A stretch of DNA of 64,000 nucleotides from Chamaea fasciata (taxonomy: Eukaryota > Chordata > Aves > Passeriformes > Sylviidae). Of the stretch, positions 35,701-47,700 are shown piece after piece (position 1 is the stretch's first letter; the number at the start of each line of letters is the position of its first letter). The stretch is from positions 682,001 to 746,000 of the forward strand of contig JARCOQ010000003.1 in NCBI GenBank assembly GCA_029207755.1, given 5' to 3'. The notes under the pieces are model-generated. The model worked only from the letters and a program-made list of their open reading frames with translations, ran no database searches and was not told the DNA's origin. Made by a program: the position numbers and the translations under genes.

Positions 35701-38700
35701 GCTTGGCCCAGCAGAGCAGGGAGGGCAGATGAGAGCAAAGGCAGCGTCCCCTGGCTGGCAGTGAGTGTGCAGCCAGGTTTGGGCAGGCGAGGCACGGCCC
35801 TGGGGTCGTGGTGCCAGCTGCGCTCGGGTGGTGAGCACGGCTGGGAGGTGTGGGAGGTGGGAGCCGGGCTGGGCGCAGCCAGGGGAGGCTGGCGGCGGGG
35901 AGTGGCCCCGGGCACCTCTGGCGGGGCGGCCTTTGTGTCCCGTGGGCCGGTGGCCGCCACCGGGGCCGCGGGGCGCGCGGCGAGCCCGCGCTAACCGGGC
36001 CCCGTCGCGGCGGTGTCGCAGGTGGACGAAGAGGCGCTGGTGCAGCTGTCGGTACCTGCGGAGCTGGCCCAGGAGGTGCTGCAGGTGCTGGAGAAGCGGT
36101 GCCAGGGCAGGGACCTGCGGGACCTGCGCGGCTCCCGTGTCTACGGCCGACACTTCCCCGGCCGGGCGCCGCGGCGGGACGGTGGAGGGGGCGCGGCGGT
36201 GTCCCCAGAGGGTGACAGCGGCCCCGAGGGCGCGATGGCCGGGGCGGCGGAGGGAGAGCTCGGTGCAGCCCCCGGGCCGCCGCGAGGCCGCAGGGTGGAA
36301 GCGGAGGCGGATTCGCAGCTGTTCAGCGAGCTCTTGGAGAGGGAAGGGCTGTTCCTGCCAGAGGCGTCGGAGGAGCAGAGCCAGGGTAATGCCGCGGCCC
36401 AGGCCGGGGCCCGGGGGAGGGCTCCGGGCAGGGCTGGGGCCGCGCAGCCGGGGCTGGCCGCGGTGGGATGCCTGTGGCCGCAGCTCCGTGCCCTGTGGCC
36501 CCGGGCGGTGCCGCAGGTGCCGGCGCCGCCCTGACGCCTCCGCCCCTCCGGCCAGCGCTGGGCGGCTCCGAGGGCCCGAGCGAGGGCGGCTCGCCGGCCG
36601 GGGCTGCGGCCGCGCTGGACGTGATCCAGAGCAGCAGCTCGGCGCTGGGGCCGCGCTTGGCGGGGCTCCGGCACATCCTGAAGATCCTGGAGGAGGAGGA
36701 GGACGAGCCCAAGTGGGAGCAGCGAGTGGGCGCAGCCCAGGGCGGGCTGGGCGCCGGCAGCGCCGGGTGAGTCGCGGGTGCCGCTCACCCCTCGGGCGGC
36801 CTGGGGAGGGCCCGGTGGGCAGCGTGGGGACGGCGCCGGGCTGGAGGGGCGGGAGGTGCCGGAGGAGAGGCGGGTTTGTGTCCCTTTGTCCCCGTTGGCG
36901 GGGAGGGCGGGGGGGAGGCGGCCGGCGGGGCCCGGGGCGCCGGGTGGCCGCGGCGGCGGAGGCTCCGGCGGAGGTGTCCGGTCCCCGCAGGGAGAGGCTG
37001 GCGCGGGTGGCCGTGGAGCTGCTGAGCGCGGAGGCGGCGGAGAAGGCGCTGGCGGCGGTGACGCTGCGGCTGGCGGCCGCGCTGCTGTCCCGCGGCCGGT
37101 GCCGCCTGCCCTTCGCCACGGAGGGCGGCGTGCGGGCCGTGCTGGGCTGCATGCGGCTGCACGGCCGCTCCGCGCTGGTGCAGCACGCCGGGCTGGCGGT
37201 GAGTGCCGGGGCTGCCGGGCCGGGCCGGGCCGGGCCGGGCCGGGCGGGGGCCGCGGGCTGCCCGGCCGTGCTGAGGGGCCGCTGGCCCGGCTGCTCTCGG
37301 CCCGCAGGCGCTGAAGGTGCTGGTGGGAGCTGCGGACGGAGAGGCGGGAGGAGCCGCGGGGAAGGGCTCGCCCTGGACCCACGGCGACGCGCAGATGATG
37401 CGGGAGATCTTTGCCAGCATCGGCTCAGCCTCCGGCGATGGCTCTGCCGGCCTGCTGGGCTGCATCCCCGCTGCCCTGAGCACCATGCAGAGGGTCCCGG
37501 GGTAGGGCAGAGCGTGGCGGGCGGCCGGGCCCGGGGGGAATCTGCAGGGGAAGGGCGGGCGGGCGGCCCGTGTGTGCCCGGGGCAGGAGAGTGGCACGGC
37601 CGCGTCCCTGCAGGGGCTCCGCGGGGGTGCGGAACGGGCTGCTGGTGGTGAACGTGCTGCTGGACGGGCACCGGGGCCTGGCGGAGCAGCTGGCGAGCTG
37701 CGGTCTCCCGGCGGTGCTGCAGAGCTGCTGGACGGAGCGGCAGAGCGGCGGGCGGCCGCGGGCGGCGCTGGCCCTCGGCGCCATCAATCGCCTGGCGGAG
37801 CAGCGGCTGCCCCCGGGCCCGGAGGCCGCAGGTACCGGCCGTGCCGCCCCCCTGGCCCGGGGGCGCCGCGGGAGCCTCGGGCAGGGCTGGCAGGGCCGAG
37901 CCCCGAGGGGCTGCAGCAGCTCCTGCGGCTGCCGGGCTGCGCTCACGTGTCCCTGTCCCGGCGGGCGCAGAGGTCCCGTTGGACCCGCAGGGCGTGCGGA
38001 TGCTGCTGGGTGTCCTGGACGACGGTGCCTTGTCCAAGGAGGTGGTGGTGGCCCTGGAGAGGCAGCTCTGCGGCCGAGGCCCTGTTCCCTCTGGCCAGGT
38101 GGCCCAGCTGCTGCAGGACCACGGCTGCTTCCAGCTGTTGCTGCGCAGCTTGGAGCTGCTGGGGACGGAGAAGGCCGTGAGCCTGAGCGTCCTCAGGTGG
38201 GTGCGGGGGCCTGGGGGGTCTGGGCGCCCCTCAGCAGGTGTGGGAGAGCTGCTGGTCACGTCGGGGACGCCCAGTGCCTGTCTGCGGGCCCTGGTGGGGT
38301 GCTCTTCACTGGGGGCAGGCTCACCCCGGCACGCGGGCAGGTGCTGGTTGGAGCGTGCTGGGGCGCAGGGCCGAGTGGGGACACGGCAGCTGTGCCTGGC
38401 CGCTGTGGGGACGTGCGGGGGCAGCAGAGGACGTGCCTGGGTCTGGTGGGGCGTGCAAGGTGCCAGGGGAGCCTTGGCTGGCAGTCCCTGGCAGGTGCCT
38501 TCCAGGTGGGGCAGGGAAGCGGGGCCGCCTGTAGCGCTGCTGTCCCCGTGCCCCGGCCTGAGCGGGCCCCTCGGTCACCCAGGATCCTGAACAAGTTCCT
38601 GGACCGTTATCAGGAGGATGTGCTGCCCTGGCACGAGTGTGTGGAGCCCTGCGTGTCCTTGCTGAGCAGCCACAGCAGCAGCTGGGAGGTGAGGGGCGCA

Positions 38701-41700
38701 GGAGCGCAGCCGGCTGTGCCGGCTGTGCCGGCTGTGCCTCGGCCAGGCCTGGTCCGGGCAAGCGGGGCTGCGCTGGTGGCAGCCCGGCCTCGCGTGCTGG
38801 TGTGCCGGGCTGCCTGTGCCTGGCCGGGCTCCGGTGGTGCCGCTGGGGTTGGCATGAGGGCGGCGGAGCCCGGGGCTGCTGGGGCCCGCGGAGCCGGCGG
38901 CGGTGCCCCGCGTGCCCAGGGCCGCGTCCCGGCAGGTGCTGCAGGAGGTCGTCGGCTTCCTGCACCGCCTGGGCAGCGCCAGCAAGGACTGCGTGGTGGT
39001 GATGTGCCGCGTGGGCGCCCGGGAGGCCGTGTCCAAAGCCCTGGAGAGGCACAGCTCGGTGCCGCCGCTGGCGCCGGCCCTGCTCGACCTGGTGGCCGAG
39101 TGTGACAAGTACGCCCGGCTGTACAAGGAGCTGGCCGGCGGCATCTTGGCTGGCTGCATGCAGGTGGGCCGGGGCTTTGGGGCTGGGGCCTCGGGCTGTC
39201 CTGGCCCCGAGGGACGGCCCTGTGCTCTCCGCCGGGCACGGCCCTGCGGGGTGAGGGTTGGAGCCCTCGAGGTGAGAGCCTTGCCCCGTCCCGCAGCTGG
39301 TGCTGGGGCAGATTGAGGAGCACCGCCGGAGCCAGCAGCCCATCGGCATCCCCTTCTTTGATGTCTTCCTGCACAACCTGTGCCGAGGTGGGTGCAGGCA
39401 GGGGGAGCTGGCCCCGGGCTGGGCGGCTGGAAGCTGCACGTGCTCTGCTCGCAGGCTCCGGCATGGAGGTGAAGGAGGACAAGTGCTGGGAGAAGGTGCA
39501 GGTCTCTTCCAACTCCCACCAGGCCGGCAGGCTGACGGACAGGAACCCCAAGACCTACTGGGAGTCCAACGGCAGCACGGGCTCCCACTTCATCACCGTG
39601 CACATGCAGTGCGGGGTGGTGATCAGGTGGGGCTGGGCCCGCGGGGGGAGAGGCCGGGGGGTCAGCGCCGGCCCCGCCACGGTGGCCCCGTCCCGGGGAC
39701 GGGGGGACACGGGCGGCAGGGCCCGCGGGGGCTCTGGGGGCGGCCGGGCAGCCGCCCGTGTGCTGTGCTGTGCTGCGCCGCAGGGAGCTGAGCATGCTGG
39801 TGGCCGGCGAGGACTCCAGCTACATGCCGTCGCGGGTGGTGGTGCTGGGCGGGGACAGCGCCGCCGCCATCAGGACGGAGCTGAACGCGGTGAGTCCCGC
39901 GGGGAGCGGCGGCGCCGCTGCTCGCCGTGCCCGCGGAGGGGCGGCCCCGGTGGGAGCCCCGGGAGGTGCCCGGGGGAGGTGGGAAGGGCGGGAGCCTTTT
40001 GCAGGCTGCCCGCGATGCCGAGGGCTCGGCGCCTCCCTGCAGGTGACCGTCCTGCCCTCGGACAGCCGAGTGATCCTGCTGGAGAACATGAGCCGCTTCT
40101 GGCCCGTCGTCCAGATCCGGGTGAAGCGGTGCCAGCAGGTGGGAGGGGAGCAGGGCCGGGGCGGGCGGGGGCGGCCGCGGCCCGGGAGCTGAGGGTGCTG
40201 CTGCTCTCCGCAGGGTGGCATTGACACTCGTGTGCGTGGCATCGAGGTGCTGGGTCCCAAGCCCACTCTGTGGCCCGTCTTCAAGGAGCAGCTGTGCCGG
40301 CGGACGTTCCTGTCCTGCAGCGCCCGGGCGCACGCCTGGAGCCAGGAGATCCGCCGGGACCGGGGGCAGCTGCTGCAGCTCTTTGGCAGGTGGGTCGTGG
40401 CCGCAGGCCCTGCGCGGCCCCCGCCTGGCAGGGGCAGGTCCCAGGGACGGCGAGGGGCCCTCCCTGGCCGCCGGGGGCCGCCGGGGGCCGCCGGGGGCCG
40501 CCGGGGCCAGCGAGCCCCGGTGCCTCGGCCGGGGGCAGAGCGGGGAGCCGGCCCCGCCGTGCTTTCCCCTGGGGCCGGGCAGCCCCTGGCACGGCGTGCT
40601 GCCCCGTGGCCGTTGCAGACTGAACCGGGCGCTGCGGCACGAGCAGGGCTTTGCCGACCGCTTCCTTCCCGACGACGAGGCGGCCCGGGCCCTGGGCAGG
40701 ACGTTCTGGGAGGCCCTGGTGACCCCCCTGGTGCGGAGCATCACCAGCCCAGGTACCCCGCGCCCTCGGGGAGCCTCCCGCGCCGCGCCCCAGGCAGAGG
40801 CAGAGGCGCCCGGCTCTGAGCGTGGTTGGCCCCGCAGACGCCGCTGGAGTCAGCGCCCTGGGCTGGCTGCTGGGCGAGTACCTGGAGAGCGCGGAGCTGC
40901 CCCGCCGCGCCGGGGCCCGCGGGGCCGCCTTCGGCTCCTGCGTGCGGCGCCTGACGCGGCTCCTGGTGCACGTGGAGCCCGGCGGCGCCGAGCCCGAGCG
41001 GCCGCGGGCAGCTGGTGAGCCTGGGCCGTGCCCTGCGCGGGGCCGGGTGGGCGCTGCTGCGGGGCCGGGCGGGGGCCCCGGGGCTCCTCCGGGGAGCGTC
41101 CGGGCACGGAGGCGCCCGAGCGGGGAAGGCTCGTGTGCCCCAGCGTGGCCGCGCCTCCCCGGCGTGCCCTCAGCCCTGCTGCGGCGGGGGGGCGTGTGGG
41201 GCCCGCCCGTGGAGCCCCGCTGAGGCCGACCCTCGGCAGGTGGGAAGGAGGGCGAGAGCCAGGAGGCGCTGGCCAGGCCTGCAACGGGGGAGAAGTCGAG
41301 AGGCCTGTGGGGAATGTCGCGGTGCTGGCGTGGCGTGGTGCAGCAGCAGGTAGAGCTTGGAGGGCCAGCGGGGAGGGCTGTGGGACCTGCCCTGGGTGGT
41401 TGGAGCAGGGAGTGGGGTCTGGCAGTGCCCTGGGAGCCTGGGCAGGGCTGGGCAGTCCGGGCAGTCTGTGCAGTCTGGGCAGCGCTGCTCCCGGGGCACA
41501 CCCCGCTCCCGCTCAGCCCCGGCGCTGCCCCCGCAGGTGCAGCGGTTCCTGCAGGCGGCGGGGCAGGCCCCGGACCTCGCTCAGCGCTACTGCCGGCTGT
41601 ACCAGCGCCTGCGCGGGGCCACGGAGGAGCTCTTTGGGCAGCAGGCCGCCTTTGTGCTGGCCCTGGGCCAGGGCTTTGCGGGGGCTCTGCTGCGGCTCCC

Positions 41701-44700
41701 CTTCCTCACCGCCCTGCACGTGAGTCGGGGAGCGGCCCACGGCCCCGGGGCGGGCTCGGGGTGGGCTGCCCGTTCCCCCTGAGCCACAGGTGGCGGCCAG
41801 CTCAGGTGTGTGGGGCTCGTGCCGGCGTCCTGTGGTCAGCCAGCCCCGTCCCTGCAGGTGAGTGAGCAGTTTGCCCGCTACCTGGACGTGCAGATCCAGG
41901 AGCTCCGCAGGGCTGCGGGCAGCACGGAGCCTCTGGAGCGGCTGCAGCAGTTCCTGGAGCCCTTTGTCGTCTTCAGTGGCCTGGAGCTTGCCCACACCTT
42001 TGAACACTTCTACAGGTGAGGCTGCCGTGTCTCCCCAGGTGCAGGGCCGCGGTGCAGCCCGGCCCGGTGTGGCAGTGCTGCTCCTGCTTTGCTTTTCCTG
42101 GGCTGTGGGGGGCCCGTGGGTGCTGCCAGTGTGTGCAGTGCCATTCCCTGCTGGGGACACGGGACACACGTGTGTGCTGTCAGTGTGTGCAGCGCCATTC
42201 CCTGCTGGGGACACGGGACACACGTGTGTGCTGTCAGTGTGTGCAGTGGCATTCCCTGCTGGGGACACGGGACACACGTGTGTGCTGTCAGTGTGTGCAG
42301 CGCCATTCCCTGCTGGGGACACGGGACACACGTGTGTGCTGCCAGTGTGTGCAGCGCCATTCCCTGCTGGGGACACGGGACACACGTGTGTGCTGTCAGT
42401 GTGTGCAGCGCCATTCCCTGCTGGGGACACGGGACACACGTGTGTGCTGTCAGTGTGTGCAGGGCCATTCCCTGCTGGGGACACGGGACACACGTGTGTG
42501 CTGTCAGTGTGTGCAGCGCCATTCCCTGCTGGGGACACGGGACACACGTGTGTGCTGTCAGTGTGTGCAGGGCCATTCCCTGCTGGGGACACGGGACACA
42601 CGTGTGTGCTGTCAGTGTGTGCAGCGCCATTCCCTGCTGGGGACACGGGACACACGTGTGTGCTGTCAGTGTGTGCAGTGCCATTCCCCGCTGGGGACAC
42701 GGGACACACGTGTGTGCTGTCAGTGTGTGCAGGGCCATTCCCTGCTGGGGACACGGGACACACGTGTGTGCTGTCAGTGTGTGCAGCGCCATTCCCTGCT
42801 GGGGACACGGGACACACGTGTGTGCTGTCAGTGTGTGCAGCGCCATTCCCGGCTGGGGACACGGGACACACGTGTGTGCTGTCAGTGTGTGCAGGGCCAT
42901 TCCCGGCTGGGGACACGGGACACACGTGTGTGCTGTCACTGTGTGCAGCCCCATTCCCCGCTGGCACAGAAGGACACACGTGTGTCCTGTGTCCTGCCAG
43001 GCCCGGGGGCCGTGGGGCGCGGCCGGGCGCGGGGCTGTGGCTCTCCTGGCCGTGGCTGGTGGCCACGGGGCCGGCCCAGCCCTGGCTGAAGCTGGTGGCT
43101 GCGCAGGCTCTACCTGGGGGACCGGCTGCTGACACAAGGGCCATCGTGGCTGGAAGGAGGCATCGTGGAGCAGATGGGGCTGTGCTTCCCCAGCCGCTTT
43201 CCCCAGGAGATGCTGAGCAACCTGGCCGAGTCGGAGGAGCTGCAGCGGCAGTTCCGCCTCTTCCAGCTGCAGGAGCAGGACAGGCGGCTGCTGGAGCCGG
43301 GCACGGGCCCGGCCCAGGTGAGAGGGATGGGGGCGCGGGGAGGGCAGAGCCGCGGCTTTCCCCGCGGGGATCCCGGGCCTGACTCGGGCTGCCCCGTGCC
43401 CAGGAGCTGGGAGCGGCCCCAGACACGGCAGAGGTGAAGGTGCTGGCCCTGTCCCCGCGCTGCTGGCCCGTGTCCCCGCTCTGTCACATGGACAACCCCG
43501 CCAGGTTTTTCCCGGCCGTGCTGAGCTCCACCCTGGAGGAGTTTGCCGACTTCTGCCGGCAGAGTGAGTGCTGGGGCTGAGCCCAGGCCCTTCGGGGCAG
43601 CTCGGCCCCCGGTGCCGGTGGGCTGGGAGCGCCTGGCGGGGCTGGTCCCCGTCCCTGCCGCTGTCCCTGGCAGCGCCGCTGTCCCTGGCAGGCCAGAGCC
43701 AGCTGGGCTGGGAGTGCACCAAGCCCCGGCGGCTGCAGTGGACGTGGCTGGGCCACGCTGAGCTGCAGTTTGGAGACTGCATCCTGCACGTGTCCACGCT
43801 GCAGATGTACATCCTGCTGCGCTTCAACAGCGCCCAGGTAGGGCCGGGGCCACGCTGGGGCCGGGGGGCGCTGGGGGCTGGGGCGGGGCTGCGTCCCCCC
43901 TGCCCTGCCGGCGGGGTCCCCGGCGGAGTTTGGGGCACGGAGCCCACTGCGAGCCTTGGCCGTGCCCTCCCGCCCCGTGCTGCAGGAGGTGGCTGTGGAG
44001 GCCCTGCTGCAGGCCACGGGGCTGCCTGCTGACCTGGTGCACCACGCCCTGAGCCCGCTGACCCACGGCCGGGGCGTCCTGCTGGGGAGCTGCGCTGCTG
44101 GGGGTGAGTGTGGGGCTGGGGTGATGTGTGGGCTGGGGAGGGGCCATGCAGGGGGAGCAGGTCAGTGTGGGTGGCTGGCCCTGGGGTCTGTCTCTGTGGC
44201 CCTGGGGTCTGTCTCTGTGGCCCTGGGGTCTGTCTGTGTCCCTGAGGTCTGTCTCTGTGTCCCTGGAGTCTGTGTCTCTGTCCCTGCGGTCTGTCTCTGT
44301 GTCCCTGGAGTCTGTGTCTCTGTCCCTGCGGTCTGTCTCTGTGTCCCTGGGGTCTGTCTGTGTCCCTGCGGTCTGTCTCTGTGTCCCTGGGGTCTGTCTG
44401 TGTCCCTGGGGTCTGTCTCTGTGTCCCTGGGGTCTGTCTCTGTGGCCCTGGGGTCTGTCTCTGTGGCCCTGGGGTCTGTCTCTGTGGCCCTGGGGTCTGT
44501 CTCTGTGGCCCTGGGGTCTGTCAGTGTCCCTGGGGTCTGTCTATGTCCCTGGGGCCCAGGGCCCATGCGTGGCCGGGCCTTGGGGCCACGCGTGGGGCCA
44601 GGCTGCGGTGGGCAGCCGCCCGCAGCCGCAGGAGGCCCAGCTGGGCTCCCCCGGCCCCACGTGTGTCCTGGGGCTCCTGCAGGCCCAGCTCCAGGCCTGG

Positions 44701-47700
44701 CTGAGCCCGGGGTGCCGCTGGCTCCAGGTGCACTGCGGCTGAACCAGGCGGGGCTGGCCCAGGGCTCGGGGCGCCGGCTGAGGCTGCTGCCCCAGCAGAG
44801 GTACCTGCGCACGGAGAGGGCCGAGGTGAGCGCCCTGGAGAGGAAGAGGAACGTGCTGTGCTGCCTCATCACGCGCATCCTCAAGGCGGAGAAGCAGCTG
44901 CACGTGGACAGCCTGGTGTTCAGGGTAGGGGCTGCTGCTGCAGGGGGGCTCGGGGGCCGCCCGGGGGCTGCAGCGGCTGCAGCGGGGCTCCCTTGCTGCC
45001 GCAGGTGATCGATGCCTGTCAGAAGGGCCAGCTGGGGCCAGGGGTGCAGTTCCTGAGCTTCTGCTGCCACAGCGTGGACGTGCTGTCCTGCGTCCTGCAC
45101 CTGCTGAACCAGGGCTACCTCCGGCGCCAGGAGGGGAGGCCTCATGTCCTGGAGTACATCTCTGCCGAGTCCACAACCCCTCCCGGTGGCCAGGCACAGA
45201 TGACTTTCCAGTGCAGGCCAGCCCAGGCATCTCTGGAGGAGGACGGCAGGAACAGCCTGCACTGGTAGGGGTGCACGTCACCAGGTGTGGAGGGGTGTGC
45301 CTCTCGACTCTGTGTGAACGTGACCCGTTTCTCCGTGTCAGGGGGAGTCCTGGCGCAGACAGGGCAGAAGAATATCTCATGGCAATGCTGCAGGTGCCCA
45401 TGGGGCACACGCTCAGCCCGGAGGAGGCAAAGCTGCTCATGAACCAGACAGTTCAGCAGGTCCAGGATACTCTCAGCATTCCGGATGACGTTGCTCAGCA
45501 CCTCCTCATGCACTGTAGGTGGAATGTGGATTTCCTGATCCAGTGCTACATGGAGAACCGTGAGGCCCTGCTCATCTCCTCAGGGCTGCAAGTGCAGGAC
45601 GTCCAGCCTCCCCCAAGCCCTGGAGCCCACTGCCCAGTCTGTGTGAACCAGCTGTGTCCCACTGAGAAGCCACCAACCCTTTGCTGCATGCACTACTGTT
45701 GCAAGGTGAAGGTTCTGGGGCTTTTGGTTCCTGGTGCTTGACAGGGAATTGCTGCTGTCTACCTGGAGCAGCTGTTCTTTGTCTGAAGGCGTTATCAGGG
45801 CATTTTTTCGGAGCTTATGCATTCTCTTTTCTCAGCTCGCTTTTTTGTTGTGATCCTTCACTCCCTGGTTTATCTATTCCCGCTTTTGTGCTTTGGGGTG
45901 ATCTGTGGGGCTTTGTGCACCCTCTGCTGGGTGGGGAGGGCTCCCAGCGTCAGGTCTGATGTCTCCTCTTGTGCCCTGGCAGCCCTGCTGGAGGGAATAC
46001 CTGACAACTCGCATTGAGCAGAACATGATTGTCAACTGCACCTGTCCCATATCCGAGTGCCGTGCTCAGCCCACCACAGCCTTCATCTGCTCCATCCTGT
46101 CCTCCCAGGAGATCATAGCCAAGGTGAGGCGCCGGGGTGGCTGCTGGGTGTCCAAGGGTCAGCACTATCAGATGATTTTGTTGCTGCTTCTCCCCTTCCC
46201 GTTACCAAGACTGGCAGCGTGGTAATGGTGGGCAGATTTTGTCTGTTGTCTCTGGTTATGGTCACTCCCAGCTGTTCAGGAAAGCATAGCATCAACAGAA
46301 GAGCACAGTGGTATTTCCTCTAAATAGATCTCTGGCAAGCAACATTTCAGTGGTTGCTTGTTCTAAAGCAGACTTTTTCTTTCAGTTTTTAGGGCTGAAT
46401 GCCCTCCCCACCTCATGGCAGAGCTGTAGCTGTCACATGACAGACTCTGTTAATTGCTGGGCAGAACAGTCTCTTTTACACTGCTCTGTTGTTTGACAGG
46501 TGTATCTTTTGTCTTGTGTTTTTTAGGATGTGTTTGGAGAGTCAGTGCATATATCTGGATAATTAGTCCTTAGTGCCTTTGCAAATCCCCCAGTCACACG
46601 TCTGAGAGCAGGATTTAGGAGCTTGTTGCTGTGACTGCTTTATAAAAAGAAATTATTATTGCAGGTGGACATAAACAGCAGCTAAATTTAACAACTTGCT
46701 CTGATGCTCTCACTGAAATGTTATGTTTTCCTTTTGATCAGTGAGTGGTGTGGCTGGACTGTTAATGTCTGGTGCAGAGTCACACAAACAGTCATAGAAT
46801 ATTTTGGGTTGCAATATTCTGTGGAAGTCTCTGGTCCAATCCTGAGCTCAAAATAACTAGATTATTCTTTGAAGATTTAATGCTGGAATAATATTTAAAC
46901 ATAAGAAAAGTGGTTGTTGGGGTTGGTTTGTTGTTGGGGTTTTTTTTTTTCAGTAGTAAGGGTAGTGAGGCATGGGAGCAGTTTGGGCAGAGAGGTTTGT
47001 AATCTCTGTGCTTGGGTATATTTGAAATCCAACTGGACACAGTCCTCAGCAATCCTGCTTTAAGCTGGAGAGGTTGGACCAGGTTTTATTTCCAGAAATG
47101 CCTTCCAACCTCAGCAATTCTGTGAGATGAAACAGCTTCCGGATATGACACGGGGGATAGAGAAATGAACACAAAGGGAGTGAGAGGGTAAACTGACTGA
47201 GTGCTGTTCTCTTGTGAGCAGTTTTGGTGAGATGCATAGCCCAGGGCACCAGATCCTGCTTTTAAGGCTCAACCATGCAGCTTCTCAGGCTTAAATCTCC
47301 TTCCTGGCTTCCCATTACAGTATGAAAAAGCCCTCCTCAGGCGCTATGTGGAGTGTTGCTCCAACCTGACATGGTGCACCAACCCTCAGGGCTGTGATCA
47401 GATCCTGCTTAAGGATGGACTTGGTTATGGAGCAGCCTGTTCCAAGTGCTCCTGGATATCCTGCTTTAACTGCAACTTCCCAGAGGTGAGGAGCAGACTG
47501 TGCTGTCCTAGGTTGGGCACACACCCTTCTGCTGTTGTGTGATTGTCCTTTTCTCTCTCTCTCTCTCTCTCAGGCCCATTACCCTGCCAGCTGTAGCCAC
47601 ATGTCTCGGTGGGTGGATGATGATGGGTACTATGAGGGAATGACAAGTGAAGCCCAAAGCAAACATCTGGCTAAGCTCATTTCAAAGCACTGCCCGAACT

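Larger units (their letters stand above)
41537..45264 (+). other. CUL9: CUL9 exons 22-29: cullin domain
   Basis: Exons 41537-41719, 41858-42015, 43107-43317, 43404-43563, 43692-43837, 43986-44103, 44728-44924, 45005-45264. They encode cullin repeat and homology segments ([50 protein letters not shown]). The WHB segment [20 protein letters not shown] includes the neddylation-type lysine (AAG, 44883-44885). Two of the minisatellites lie in introns here. Confidence 0.93.

Noticed and set aside
35161..38259. 1032-codon open frame on the - strand
   Set aside because: It lies antisense to nine well-supported CUL9 exons and their introns in extremely GC-rich DNA where stop codons are rare. The translation is low-complexity Pro/Arg/Ala with no family resemblance.
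41513..43947. 637- and 645-codon - strand and 506-codon + strand frames with [24 protein letters not shown] repeats
   Set aside because: The 54-bp intronic repeat is divisible by three and free of stops. These frames overlap real CUL9 exons in other frames and have no promoter, splice or family support.
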